This document shows positions 35,461 to 43,698 of a stretch of DNA of 64,000 nucleotides, piece by piece. Position numbers and translations under genes: made by a program. Numbering within the stretch: the stretch's first letter is position 1; each line of letters starts with the position of its first letter. Source of the DNA: SABI01 sp963676605 (GTDB lineage Bacteria; Spirochaetota; Spirochaetia; Sphaerochaetales; Sphaerochaetaceae); the NCBI GenBank assembly GCA_963676605.2, contig CAXXSP010000024.1:103652-167651 (forward strand). The letters run 5' to 3'. The notes under the pieces were generated by a model. It was given only the letters and a program-made list of their open reading frames with translations, ran no database searches and had not been told where the DNA came from.

Positions 35461-35485
35461 CCTGTGTCCCGTAGCGGGACACAGG
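35461..35485 (+). other. Intercistronic hairpin between dctP and dctQ
   Basis: CCTGTGTCCCG, TAG loop, CGGGACACAGG: a perfect 11-bp stem without a T run. Such hairpins after binding-protein genes usually protect the upstream mRNA from 3' decay or partly terminate, giving more binding protein than membrane subunits. Confidence 0.7.
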
Positions 35486-35505
35486 AGTATAGGGGCAAGG
35501 AATTT

Positions 35506-36138
35506 ATGAGTAAAAAAGGCGAGGTGCGGGAAGCGTACCATTCACCGTTGAAGAGGATCGGGGCGGTACTCTCGAAGGCTGTAGACAGATTCGAGGTTAC
35601 TATCCTGATCGTGAGCACTGCAGCGCTCGCAATCCTGCTCATCATAAATGTTGTGATGAGAAATCTATACCACAGTATTCATTTTGCGGAAGAGCTGTCG
35701 AGGTTCTTCATTATTCTCATCACCTTTATCGGAACCAGTTTCGCAGCGAGAAAGGCGAGACATATCCGGATGGGAGCTCTCCTCGAAATGCTTCCAAAGA
35801 AAGTTGAGAAGACACTGATCATCATCATTTCGATCGTAAGTGCAGTTGTGTTCTTCATCCTCGGATACATAGCTCTTCAGTATGTGATCTCCCTCATTGA
35901 GAAGGGGACGGTCACTTCTTCCCTGAGGGCTCCGTACTGGACCTTCGTCCTGATCGCACCGATCGGGTTGTTTATGGCATCGTTCCAGTACGTACGTACG
36001 GTCATCAAGAACTTCCGGGAGGAAGACGTCTGGCTCTCACCCGAACAGAAGGGAGAGTTTGATGACGAGGAAGCCATGCTGGAACAGGAAACCGCAGGAC
36101 TGACCTTCGGAAACGAGACAACAGAGGAGAGTAAATAG
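35506..36138 (+). CDS. dctQ: TRAP transporter small membrane subunit DctQ
   Basis: 210 residues from the ATG at 35506 (AAGGA upstream); a longer frame from 35464 would start inside the hairpin. Four membrane spans are visible (about residues 25-50, 60-80, 98-120, 137-158). The conserved DctQ segment FAEELSRFFIILITFIGTS and RHIRMGALLEMLP are present. It bridges the binding protein and the large permease in the inner membrane. The C-terminal acidic tail (about 45 residues) is longer than usual. It is 1 base before dctM. Confidence 0.9.
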   Translation: MSKKGEVREAYHSPLKRIGAVLSKAVDRFEVTILIVSTAALAILLIINVVMRNLYHSIHFAEELSRFFIILITFIGTSFAARKARHIRMGALLEMLPKKVEKTLIIIISIVSAVVFFILGYIALQYVISLIEKGTVTSSLRAPYWTFVLIAPIGLFMASFQYVRTVIKNFREEDVWLSPEQKGEFDDEEAMLEQETAGLTFGNETTEESK

Positions 36139-36139
36139 T

Positions 36140-37417
36140 ATGGGTATAGTTGGATTACTGATGGTCGCACTCCTGATGCTCGGATTCCCGTTCGTCATCA
36201 CTCTGCTGGCACCACTGCTGGCTTACTTCGGGATCGTCATGCCGAATATGAATCTGGTCGTCGTCATACAGCAGCTGATCAGGGGCTTCTCCCCCTCTTC
36301 GCTTGTGGCGGTTCCCATGTTCATCCTCGCGGCGAACATCATGACAAGCGGCAAGGCTGCTGCACGACTGGTTGAAATGATCAGGGTCTTTGTCGGTCAC
36401 ATACCGGGAGGGCTCGCCATCACAACAAATGCAAGCTGTACGCTCTTCGGAGCCGTTTCCGGCTCGACACAGGCTACAGTCTCCGCCATCGGCGGAACGA
36501 TGAGGCCGATGCTGCTGAAGGCGGGATATTCCTCCTCCTTCACCCTCGGTCTTATCATCAACGCGAGTGATATCGCACTCCTGATTCCTCCATCCATCGG
36601 ATTTATCGTGTATGGAGTCGTCACGAGCACCTCTATCGGTAAGCTCTTCCTTGCAGGTGTTTTTCCAGGTGTCATGATTTTCATACTGTTCAGCATCTAT
36701 GTATACTTCTACTCCAAGGTGAAACATATCGCGATCATGGAGAAGGCAACGAAGAGAGAGAGGATCAATGCTCTCAAGGACGGGTATCTCGTCCTCGGTT
36801 TCCCCCTCATCGTAGTAGGAGGTATCTACGCAGGTATCTTCTCTCCCACTGAAGCGGCTGCTGCCGGTGTTGCCTATGCGCTTCTCCTTGAAGCGGCGAT
36901 CTACCGCACACTTACCTGGAAGAAACTGAGCAAGGCGATCCTTGATGCAGGTATCGTGACAGGTGTCGTGTTCATTCTGGTGGGAGCCGGACAGGTGTTC
37001 TCCTGGACGATCAGCTTCCTTCAGATTCCCCAGAAAGTGATGCCTGCAATCATCGGTACAGCCCCAACACAGCTTCAGCTGATCATCACAGTCGTTATTG
37101 CCTACTTCATCGCCTGTATGTTTGTAGACCCGATTGTCGCTATCTATGTGCTCTCTCCGATATTTGCTCCGTATGTGGACATGACAGGTATCGACCCTGT
37201 ATTCCTCGGAACTCTTATCGTTCTCCAGTCGGCTATCGGTTCAGCAACACCTCCGTTCGGATGTGATATCTTTACAGCTCAGCTTATTTTCCGTCGACCG
37301 TATCTCGAGGTCATCAGAAAGACACCTCCGTTTGTGGCTATCCTGATCCTCTCGACGGCTCTTATTATCATGTTCCCTCAGATTGCACTGTTCCTTCCGA
37401 ACGCTGCAGGTCTGTAG
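36140..37417 (+). CDS. dctM: TRAP transporter large permease DctM
   Basis: 425 residues with about 11-12 membrane spans. The DctM landmarks are VAVPMFILAANIM, the ATTNASCTLFGAVSGSTQAT-like small-residue loop, LIPPSIGFIVYG, GIFSPTEAAAAGVAYAL and the late SATPPFGCDIF loop. It forms the sodium-driven channel of the TRAP system with DctQ and DctP. A sodium-coupled, high-affinity uptake system suits scavenging of compatible solutes in salt water. The start lies one base after the dctQ stop. Confidence 0.93.
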   Translation: MGIVGLLMVALLMLGFPFVITLLAPLLAYFGIVMPNMNLVVVIQQLIRGFSPSSLVAVPMFILAANIMTSGKAAARLVEMIRVFVGHIPGGLAITTNASCTLFGAVSGSTQATVSAIGGTMRPMLLKAGYSSSFTLGLIINASDIALLIPPSIGFIVYGVVTSTSIGKLFLAGVFPGVMIFILFSIYVYFYSKVKHIAIMEKATKRERINALKDGYLVLGFPLIVVGGIYAGIFSPTEAAAAGVAYALLLEAAIYRTLTWKKLSKAILDAGIVTGVVFILVGAGQVFSWTISFLQIPQKVMPAIIGTAPTQLQLIITVVIAYFIACMFVDPIVAIYVLSPIFAPYVDMTGIDPVFLGTLIVLQSAIGSATPPFGCDIFTAQLIFRRPYLEVIRKTPPFVAILILSTALIIMFPQIALFLPNAAGL

Positions 37418-37444
37418 ACTTAAAGGAGACGAGGCTCATCAGGT

Positions 37445-38182
37445 ATGAAAGTCAAAGCACAGGGGAGACAGTTAAGCTATGGAGAAGCTATCGGTATACT
37501 TCTCATTGAGAACTATGCGCCCTATATCCCGGGTGATACCGCCAATGCAACGACCTATCGGTATCCTGTCCGTTTTCAGCCTGTCCTGGGCCTCACCGTC
37601 GAAAAACTCTTCGCTCACGACACAAGCAGCCTGAATGAAATCAGGCGCTGTGCCCTTGAGCTTCAGTCTCAGGGTGTGAAAGCCATCACAGGGGACTGCG
37701 GTTTCCTCGCTCTTTTTCAGAAGGAATTGAGTGAAGCCGTGGATGTTCCCCTGTTTCTTTCCTCCCTCCTTCAGTTGAATTTCATCTTTCCCATCCTTTC
37801 ACAGGATTCGGAAGTGATCATCATCACTGCAAACAGCAGTTCCCTTACTACCCAGCTCCTCGACAACCTCTCGGTAGCACGTGAATACCAGGAGAGGTGC
37901 AGGATCTCGGGACTTGAAGACTGCCCGGCATTCACAGTTCCTGTCTTCGACGAAGAAGGAATCTATGACACCGAAGAAGTTGAAAAGTGCGTGGTTGAAC
38001 GGGCAGTGAGAATGAAGGAAATGCATCAGAAAGCGAAAGCGATTCTGCTTGAGTGTTCCCTTCTCCCTCCCTTTGCCCGTTCTGTTGCAGAAGCCACCGG
38101 GCTTCCGGTTTTTGATTATATCACCATGATCGATTATGTTCATGATGCTGTGGTAAAACAGACGTTTACCGGCCATATGTAA
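37445..38182 (+). CDS. Aspartate/glutamate racemase-family protein, possible EutA-role enzyme
   Basis: 245 residues. The fold has two catalytic Cys: one in ITGDCGFLALFQ near residue 84 and one in ILLECSLLPPFA near residue 205, as in the Asp/Glu racemase, hydantoin racemase and arylmalonate decarboxylase group. EutA of proteobacterial hydroxyectoine clusters belongs to this superfamily and stands next to EutB and EutC. This gene has the same place but I cannot call it an EutA orthologue by eye. It may invert a stereocentre of a hydroxyectoine intermediate. GGAGACGAGG and AGG lie upstream. Confidence 0.7.
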   Translation: MKVKAQGRQLSYGEAIGILLIENYAPYIPGDTANATTYRYPVRFQPVLGLTVEKLFAHDTSSLNEIRRCALELQSQGVKAITGDCGFLALFQKELSEAVDVPLFLSSLLQLNFIFPILSQDSEVIIITANSSSLTTQLLDNLSVAREYQERCRISGLEDCPAFTVPVFDEEGIYDTEEVEKCVVERAVRMKEMHQKAKAILLECSLLPPFARSVAEATGLPVFDYITMIDYVHDAVVKQTFTGHM

Positions 38183-38200
38183 GTACACGAGGAGGTCGCT

Positions 38201-39376
38201 ATGACAGTATTTCCCAAAGCGGAGTATCAGCGCCGCATTGAAGAAACGAAGAAGCTGATGAATGAGAAGGGTGTTGAACTGCTGCTCGTCTCTCAACCTG
38301 CAAATATGAACTATCTCACAGGGTATGACGGGTGGAGTTTCTATGTTCACCAGTGTGTCCTTGTCTCTCTCGATAGGGAAGAACCTATCTGGATAGGACG
38401 GGGGATGGACGCCAACGGAGCGAGAATCACCTCGTTCCTCTCTGATGAGTCTATTTTCCAGTATGCCGATAATTATGTTCAGTCTCTCGAACGTCACCCG
38501 ATGCAGTATGTCTCTGACATCATCAGGAAGTTCGGCTGGGCGAACAAGGCGATCGGCGTCGAGATGGATCAGTTCTATTTCACCCACCGCTCCTATGTCG
38601 AGCTGGAGAAGTCTCTTCCCGATGCTCGGTTCGTTGATGCAAATGCCCTGGTCAACTGGGTGAGAGTCATCAAGAGCGAAGCAGAAGTGGAGATGCTGAG
38701 GATTGCCGGAAGTATTGCCGTCAAGGTGATGGATGCTGCGATGCAGAATATCAGACCGGGAGTGAGAGAATGCGATGCTGCCAGCGAGATCGTCCGTGCC
38801 CAGTATGCCGGAACACCGGCACACGGAGGGGATTACCCTGCGATCGTACCTCTGATGATGGCTGGTGAGAAGTCAAAGACTCCCCACCTTACCTGGACTG
38901 ATAATCCTTTCAAGAAAGATGAAGCTGTGCTTCTGGAACTCTGCGGTGTCTATAATCACTATCACTGTCCCATTGCCCGAACGATTTTCCTCGGTACCGA
39001 ACCCCCTCAGCTGATGAAGGACACAGCGAAAACGGTAATTGAAGGACTGCAGGCTACACTGGAGTGGATCCGACCCGGAGTTACGGCAGAGGATGTCGAG
39101 GCGAAATGGAGAGCGGCGATTGCACACTCAGCAGTTGTCAAGGAATCTCGTCTCGGGTACTCGATCGGCGTGAATTATCCTCCGGACTGGGGCGAACACA
39201 CGATCAGTCTCAGGCCCGAAGACAAGACCGTTCTCAAGCCGAATATGGCACTGCACCTTATCCCGGGAATCTGGTATGACGAGGTCGGTTTTGAGCTCGA
39301 TGCATCGATCATCATCACGGAGAACGGCTATGAACCGCTGTTCACCTACCCGATGGATATTGTTCTCAACCCGTGA
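38201..39376 (+). CDS. doeA: Ectoine hydrolase DoeA-like (M24 pita-bread fold)
   Basis: 391 residues. The signature MNYLTGYDGWSFYVHQ (near residue 36), WIGRGMDANGARITSFL, IGVEMDQFYFT, GGDYPAIVPLM, HYHCPIARTI and YPPDWGEHTISLRP closely follow ectoine hydrolases (DoeA/EutD), which open the tetrahydropyrimidine ring to N-acetyl-2,4-diaminobutyrate. Ordinary M24 Xaa-Pro peptidases lack the GYDGWSFY block. It is the first of two paralogues here; one may prefer ectoine and the other hydroxyectoine. Strong GAGGAGG before the ATG. It is directly followed by the eutB-like gene, overlapping a possible GTG start. Confidence 0.87.
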   Translation: MTVFPKAEYQRRIEETKKLMNEKGVELLLVSQPANMNYLTGYDGWSFYVHQCVLVSLDREEPIWIGRGMDANGARITSFLSDESIFQYADNYVQSLERHPMQYVSDIIRKFGWANKAIGVEMDQFYFTHRSYVELEKSLPDARFVDANALVNWVRVIKSEAEVEMLRIAGSIAVKVMDAAMQNIRPGVRECDAASEIVRAQYAGTPAHGGDYPAIVPLMMAGEKSKTPHLTWTDNPFKKDEAVLLELCGVYNHYHCPIARTIFLGTEPPQLMKDTAKTVIEGLQATLEWIRPGVTAEDVEAKWRAAIAHSAVVKESRLGYSIGVNYPPDWGEHTISLRPEDKTVLKPNMALHLIPGIWYDEVGFELDASIIITENGYEPLFTYPMDIVLNP

Positions 39377-39387
39377 GTTCCAGGCGT

Positions 39388-40359
39388 ATGAAAGAAGTCA
39401 CAATTGCTTCGGTCTATGAAGCTTCACGAAGAATATATCCCACAGTCAGGAAGACCCCTCTCCTTGAGAGTGAATATTTCACCCGCCTGCTCGGTGCCGA
39501 GCGGGTGGCCTTCAAGGCAGAGATGTTTCAGGAGACCGGTTCCTTCAAGGAACGGGGAGCTGCGAACCGGATTCTTTCTCTCAGCGATGAAGAGAAGAAA
39601 CGGGGAGTCATCACCTTCTCGACCGGAAATCATGGCAGGGCTGTCTCCTCTGTTGCCTCGAGAAACGGTGTGAAGGCCGTTGTCTGCGTGTCAGAACGTG
39701 TTCCTGCCTATCGTGTCGAGGCTATGGAGGCTCTCGGTGCTGAAGTCATCCAGGAAGGGGAAAGCCAGGATGAGGCGGAACTTGTCTATGAAAAAGTGAG
39801 ACTGGAGAGGAATCTTATCCCCGTCGTTCCCTTCGATGACCCCTTTGTTGTGAGCGGTCAGGGGACGATAGCTCTCGAGATCCTTGAGCAGTTCAAGGAT
39901 GTCGATACTCTTGTTGTACCGCTCAGCGGTGGAGGACTGCTCTCAGGAATCGCATTCACGATCAAGCAGCTGAAACCCTCTGTCGAGGTTGTAGGAGTTT
40001 CCATCGCATGTTCTCCTGCCATGCTCAAGAGTGTCGAGGCTGGCAGACCTGTGGCTGTGAGAGAGAGCGACACCCTTGCAGACTCTCTTCTCGGGGGAAT
40101 CGGGGTTGAAAACAGATACACACTCGACCTGGTCTCCCGCTTTGTTGACACCCATATCGTGGTCGATGAAGAAGAGACCGCTGAAGCGATGAGAGCTCTC
40201 TATGAAAAGATGGGACTCGTCGTGGAGGGTGCAGGATCTGTGCCTCTGGCGGCAGGTATGAGCGGGAAACTTGATCTGAAGGGGAAACGTGCTGCCCTTA
40301 TCTGCAGTGGCAGGAACGTGGATCTCGAGCAGTACAGTCGTGTCATCGGGAAACGATGA
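39388..40359 (+). CDS. eutB: Threonine dehydratase-like PLP enzyme, EutB role
   Basis: 323 residues from the ATG at 39388; a GTG at 39373 overlaps the doeA stop and is an alternative. Fold type II PLP enzyme: the Schiff-base Lys is in ETGSFKERGA, the Asn-binding loop is STGNHGRAVS, and the phosphate loop is SGGGLLSGIA. There is no ACT domain, so it is catabolic in type. EutB in hydroxyectoine clusters belongs to this family and is thought to act on the hydroxylated intermediate as a dehydratase. The EutB-EutC-DoeA neighbourhood is the main reason for this call; serine/threonine dehydratase is the alternative. Confidence 0.82.
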   Translation: MKEVTIASVYEASRRIYPTVRKTPLLESEYFTRLLGAERVAFKAEMFQETGSFKERGAANRILSLSDEEKKRGVITFSTGNHGRAVSSVASRNGVKAVVCVSERVPAYRVEAMEALGAEVIQEGESQDEAELVYEKVRLERNLIPVVPFDDPFVVSGQGTIALEILEQFKDVDTLVVPLSGGGLLSGIAFTIKQLKPSVEVVGVSIACSPAMLKSVEAGRPVAVRESDTLADSLLGGIGVENRYTLDLVSRFVDTHIVVDEEETAEAMRALYEKMGLVVEGAGSVPLAAGMSGKLDLKGKRAALICSGRNVDLEQYSRVIGKR

Positions 40360-40372
40360 GAAGGAATGAACT

Positions 40373-41368
40373 ATGAAGAAAGAACCTATTTTGATTTTGA
40401 ATGAAAAGGAACTGGTGGAGAATATACCTCTTGATGAAGTGCTCATCGAAGAGATTGAGAAAGGCTTCGTCGCCTTAAGCGAAGGCAAGGCTACCGTACC
40501 GCCGATTATGATGATTCCGGTTCCCGAGAAGGACGGGGAGGTCGATATCAAGAGCGCCTTCGTTCATGGGATGGATCTCATGGCTGTGAAGATCGCTTCC
40601 GGCTTCTTTCAGAACCCCGATATCGGCCTGCCGAGTCAGAGCGGTCAGATGCTCGTCCTGTCGACTGTGACCGGTATGCTTGAGGGCGTTCTTCTCGATA
40701 ACGGCTACCTCACCCAAATCCGGACGGCTGCAGCCGGTGCCATCGCTGCCAAGTATCTTGCACGAAAGACGATACATACCGTCGGAGTTTTCGGCTCCGG
40801 TGTTCAGGCCCGTTACCAGATGGAAGCCATGGCCCTAGTCCGCAGGTTCGAGAGGATTGTCATGTTCTCTCTCGATCCGCCACAGCGTAAACAGGCGTTT
40901 GTCGATGATATGAAAAACCGTCTCAATGTCGAGGTTGTCCTTGCCGAGAACGGCGCTGACCTTGTCGCAATGAGTGACGTTGTCGTCACCACAACACCGA
41001 GCAGAAAAGCCTACTTCTCCCCTGAATGGGTGAAGCCGGGACTCCATATCACAAGTATGGGCTCTGACGCGGAAGACAAACAGGAGCTTTATGCTGATGT
41101 GTTCAGGAAGACTGATGTGATCGCCTGCGATCTCCTCAGCCAGAGCACACGCCTGGGGGAACTGCGGGCAGTGAAGGAAGCGGGGATTCTGACTGATTTC
41201 TCTTCAGTCAGACCTATCGGAGAGATCATCTCTGGAAAAAGGAAAGGACGGGAGAATGATGAACAGGTGACTGTCTGTGATCTCACAGGCGTCGGTGTTC
41301 AGGATACGATGGTCGCGATGCTGGCCTATACACTTGCAAAGAAGAAAGGGCTGGGGATCTCCATCTAG
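40373..41368 (+). CDS. eutC: Ornithine cyclodeaminase/mu-crystallin family protein, EutC role
   Basis: 331 residues. The NAD(P) Rossmann loop is VGVFGSGVQARYQ near 140, preceded by LTQIRTAAAGAIAAKYLARK; a substrate Lys lies in LMAVKIASGFFQ. The late segment ADVFRKTDVIACD is standard. Members deaminate ornithine to proline, or reduce imines. EutC of hydroxyectoine clusters belongs here and is proposed to finish with EutB the conversion of the hydroxyl intermediate to the ectoine series. GAAGGA precedes the ATG; it is 13 bases after the eutB-like gene. Confidence 0.85.
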   Translation: MKKEPILILNEKELVENIPLDEVLIEEIEKGFVALSEGKATVPPIMMIPVPEKDGEVDIKSAFVHGMDLMAVKIASGFFQNPDIGLPSQSGQMLVLSTVTGMLEGVLLDNGYLTQIRTAAAGAIAAKYLARKTIHTVGVFGSGVQARYQMEAMALVRRFERIVMFSLDPPQRKQAFVDDMKNRLNVEVVLAENGADLVAMSDVVVTTTPSRKAYFSPEWVKPGLHITSMGSDAEDKQELYADVFRKTDVIACDLLSQSTRLGELRAVKEAGILTDFSSVRPIGEIISGKRKGRENDEQVTVCDLTGVGVQDTMVAMLAYTLAKKKGLGISI

Positions 41369-41387
41369 ATCCCTGCCGGAGGAAACG

Positions 41388-42557
41388 ATGAAAAAGCTGC
41401 CTTTTACTGAAAAAGAGTACGCACGCCGTGTAGGAATGGTGAAAGAGATCATGGACAGACGGGGCATAGAGATGCTCCTTGTCCTTGACCCCTCCCATAT
41501 GAATTATCTTTCAGGGTTCGACGGATGGAGTTTTTATGTCCATCAGGGTCTGATCATCTTTCTGGATGAAGAGTATCCTCACTGGTTCGGTCGCGCACAG
41601 GATTCCAATGCCGCCAGACTCACGACCTACCTCCCCGAGGAGAATATCCACGGGTACAGAGACGAATATGTACAGTCACGGTATATGCATACCATGGAGT
41701 TTGTTGCCTCTCTGATGAAGGGGCGCGGTAAGCGTCTCGCGATTGAAATGGAAGGTTACTGGTGTAACCCGAAGATGGAACACGTTCTTCACAGGGAACT
41801 CCCCTCTGTGGAGATTGTCGATGCAGAGAATATGGTCGGCTGGGTGAAGAGCATAAAGAGCGAGAAAGAGATCGAGTATATCAGGCAGGCGGGAGCGATC
41901 ACTGTCGAGACGATGAATACCGCACTCGAACACATCAGGGAAGGATTCCCTGAACGGGAAGTTGCAGCCCTGGTCTCCGCTGCCCAGATTCGGGGAGTGA
42001 ACGGCTATGGAGGAGACTCTCCCGCGATCTTCCCGATTCTCCCCTCAGCGGAGAGAACCTCTTCAGCCCATCTGACCTACGATTCAGATAGGCTGTATCA
42101 GAAGGGAGATGTTGTCCTTCTTGAGATCGGCTCAGCTAGGTATCATTATCATGCACCTCTGTCACGAACTGCTTTCATCGGAGATGCGCCGGCTGACCTC
42201 ACTCATGTTGCGGATGTCGTCGTAAACGGACTGCAGAAGACGCTGGACAGGATTGGACCGGGAATCACCGCAGAAGAGGTTGAGAAAATCTGGAGAGAAC
42301 AGCTGGTCGGGACGGGAGTCGAGAAACCGAGCAGGGTAGGGTACTCCTTCGGTCTCGCCTTTGTTCCCGACTGGGGTGAGCATACCGTATCACTGAGACC
42401 AAGTGACAAGACAGTCCTCCGTCCGGGCATGACTATTCACTTCATGCCCGGTATCTGGCTCGATACCTACGGTTTCGAATGCAGTGAGCCCTTCCTCGTC
42501 ACCGAGAGCGGATGTGAAAAACTGATCGAGTATCCTGAGAAGCTGTTTATCTGCTGA
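41388..42557 (+). CDS. Second ectoine hydrolase DoeA-like paralogue
   Basis: 389 residues from the ATG at 41388 (CGGAGG upstream). It repeats the whole pattern of the gene at 38201: MNYLSGFDGWSFYVHQ, HWFGRAQDSNAARLTTYLP, GGDSPAIFPILP, RYHYHAPLSRTAF and FVPDWGEHTVSLRPSDKTVL. Some positions differ from the first copy in a way that could change the substrate: GRGMDANGA is GRAQDSNAA, GGDYPAIVP is GGDSPAIFP, and HCPIART is HAPLSRT. The first copy keeps the usual DoeA residues at these places. Hydroxyectoine or another cyclic amidine is a reasonable guess. It is the last gene of the island, before a strong terminator. Confidence 0.85.
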   Translation: MKKLPFTEKEYARRVGMVKEIMDRRGIEMLLVLDPSHMNYLSGFDGWSFYVHQGLIIFLDEEYPHWFGRAQDSNAARLTTYLPEENIHGYRDEYVQSRYMHTMEFVASLMKGRGKRLAIEMEGYWCNPKMEHVLHRELPSVEIVDAENMVGWVKSIKSEKEIEYIRQAGAITVETMNTALEHIREGFPEREVAALVSAAQIRGVNGYGGDSPAIFPILPSAERTSSAHLTYDSDRLYQKGDVVLLEIGSARYHYHAPLSRTAFIGDAPADLTHVADVVVNGLQKTLDRIGPGITAEEVEKIWREQLVGTGVEKPSRVGYSFGLAFVPDWGEHTVSLRPSDKTVLRPGMTIHFMPGIWLDTYGFECSEPFLVTESGCEKLIEYPEKLFIC

Positions 42558-42581
42558 CCTGAATACATCGTATTTCGTATG

Positions 42582-42622
42582 TACCCATGGAACGGATTAC
42601 TCCCTTCCGTGGGTATTTTATT
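42582..42622 (+). terminator. Terminator at the end of the ectoine island
   Basis: TACCCA-T-GGAA (42582 on) pairs with TTCC-G-TGGGTA ending at 42615, followed by TTTTATT. It closes the run of co-directional genes that starts at 29846. Confidence 0.8.
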
Positions 42623-42709
42623 CTCCCCGTTCATTTCTGAAAAAAGTGAAGCTGACTGTACAACAGATCAGTTATTAGGTATGATAAGATACTCAGGAGG
42701 AATTACCTA

Positions 42710-43696
42710 ATGCCAAAACTCGATACAACATATATGGGCCTGAATCTGAAGAATCCGGTTATCGTCGGATCGTCACCACTGACAAACACCCTTGACGGCT
42801 TGAAGAAATGTGAAGATGCCGGTGCAGGTGCCGTAGTAGTGAAATCGATCTTCGAAGAGCAGATCGACTCACAGTCAGCTCAGATGATCAAAGAAAGCAA
42901 TGAATATGTTGCTCATACAGACGGGTCTGATTTCCTTGAAGAGGTATCGAGAAATTTCTATATCGACGGCTATGTCTCCCTTATCGAGGAAGCGAAAAAG
43001 GCTCTCGATATCCCGGTTATTGCAAGTGTGAACTGCCGCAGCCATGGCGGCTGGGTTGATTATGTTGAGCGTTTCAGCGCTGTCGGGGCAGATGCTCTCG
43101 AAGTAAACCAGTATATCCTCCCCAGTGACATGAGCAGCACTTCACAGGAGATCGAGGAAGAATACCATACCGTCGTGAAAGAGGTGAAGAAAAGCATTTC
43201 CATTCCTGTCGCGGTGAAGATGGGTCCCTATTTCTCTTCTCTTGCCCATACAGTACATCAGTTCGATTCCTACGGAGTAGACGGCTATGTGATGTTTAAC
43301 AGGTTCTATCAGCCAGATATCGATATCAAGAAAATGAGTCTCAGACCGATGGTCAACCTTTCGAACGCACACGATTACGGACAGGCTCTCCAATGGACAG
43401 CTCTCCTTTCCGCATACCTGAAAGGTGATATCTGTGCTTCAGGCGGAGTTCACTCAGGTGAGACTCTGATCAAGCTGCTTCTTTCCGGAGCAAAATCTGT
43501 CCAGGTCGTCACTGCGCTCATGAAGAACGGTCTGGGCGTCATCAACGAGATGAATGATACACTCTCAGCCTGGATGGAAGAGAAGGGATATGAATCATTT
43601 GTAGATTTCAGGGGAGCCCTCGCTCATAAACGGCTTGAAAACCCTGCAGTCTGGGAGAGAAGTCAGTACATGAAATCTCTCAATGTGGAGTTTTAA
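42710..43696 (+). CDS. Dihydroorotate dehydrogenase-like flavoprotein
   Basis: 328 residues of TIM-barrel FMN enzyme type. LKNPVIVGSSPLT, a Lys in VVVKSIFEEQ, IASVNCRSHGGW, VAVKMGPYFSS, ICASGGVHSGETLIKLL and SVQVVTALMKNG follow the DHOD layout with flavin contacts. The catalytic region differs from class 1A/1B pyrimidine enzymes, and no other pyr gene is near. A large set of such DHOD-like proteins in anaerobes has no assigned substrate. AGGAGG precedes the ATG; TGTACA, 17 bases and TATGAT upstream may be its promoter. It heads a three-gene unit with the acyltransferase and the lipoprotein. Confidence 0.8.
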   Translation: MPKLDTTYMGLNLKNPVIVGSSPLTNTLDGLKKCEDAGAGAVVVKSIFEEQIDSQSAQMIKESNEYVAHTDGSDFLEEVSRNFYIDGYVSLIEEAKKALDIPVIASVNCRSHGGWVDYVERFSAVGADALEVNQYILPSDMSSTSQEIEEEYHTVVKEVKKSISIPVAVKMGPYFSSLAHTVHQFDSYGVDGYVMFNRFYQPDIDIKKMSLRPMVNLSNAHDYGQALQWTALLSAYLKGDICASGGVHSGETLIKLLLSGAKSVQVVTALMKNGLGVINEMNDTLSAWMEEKGYESFVDFRGALAHKRLENPAVWERSQYMKSLNVEF

Positions 43697-43698
43697 AC

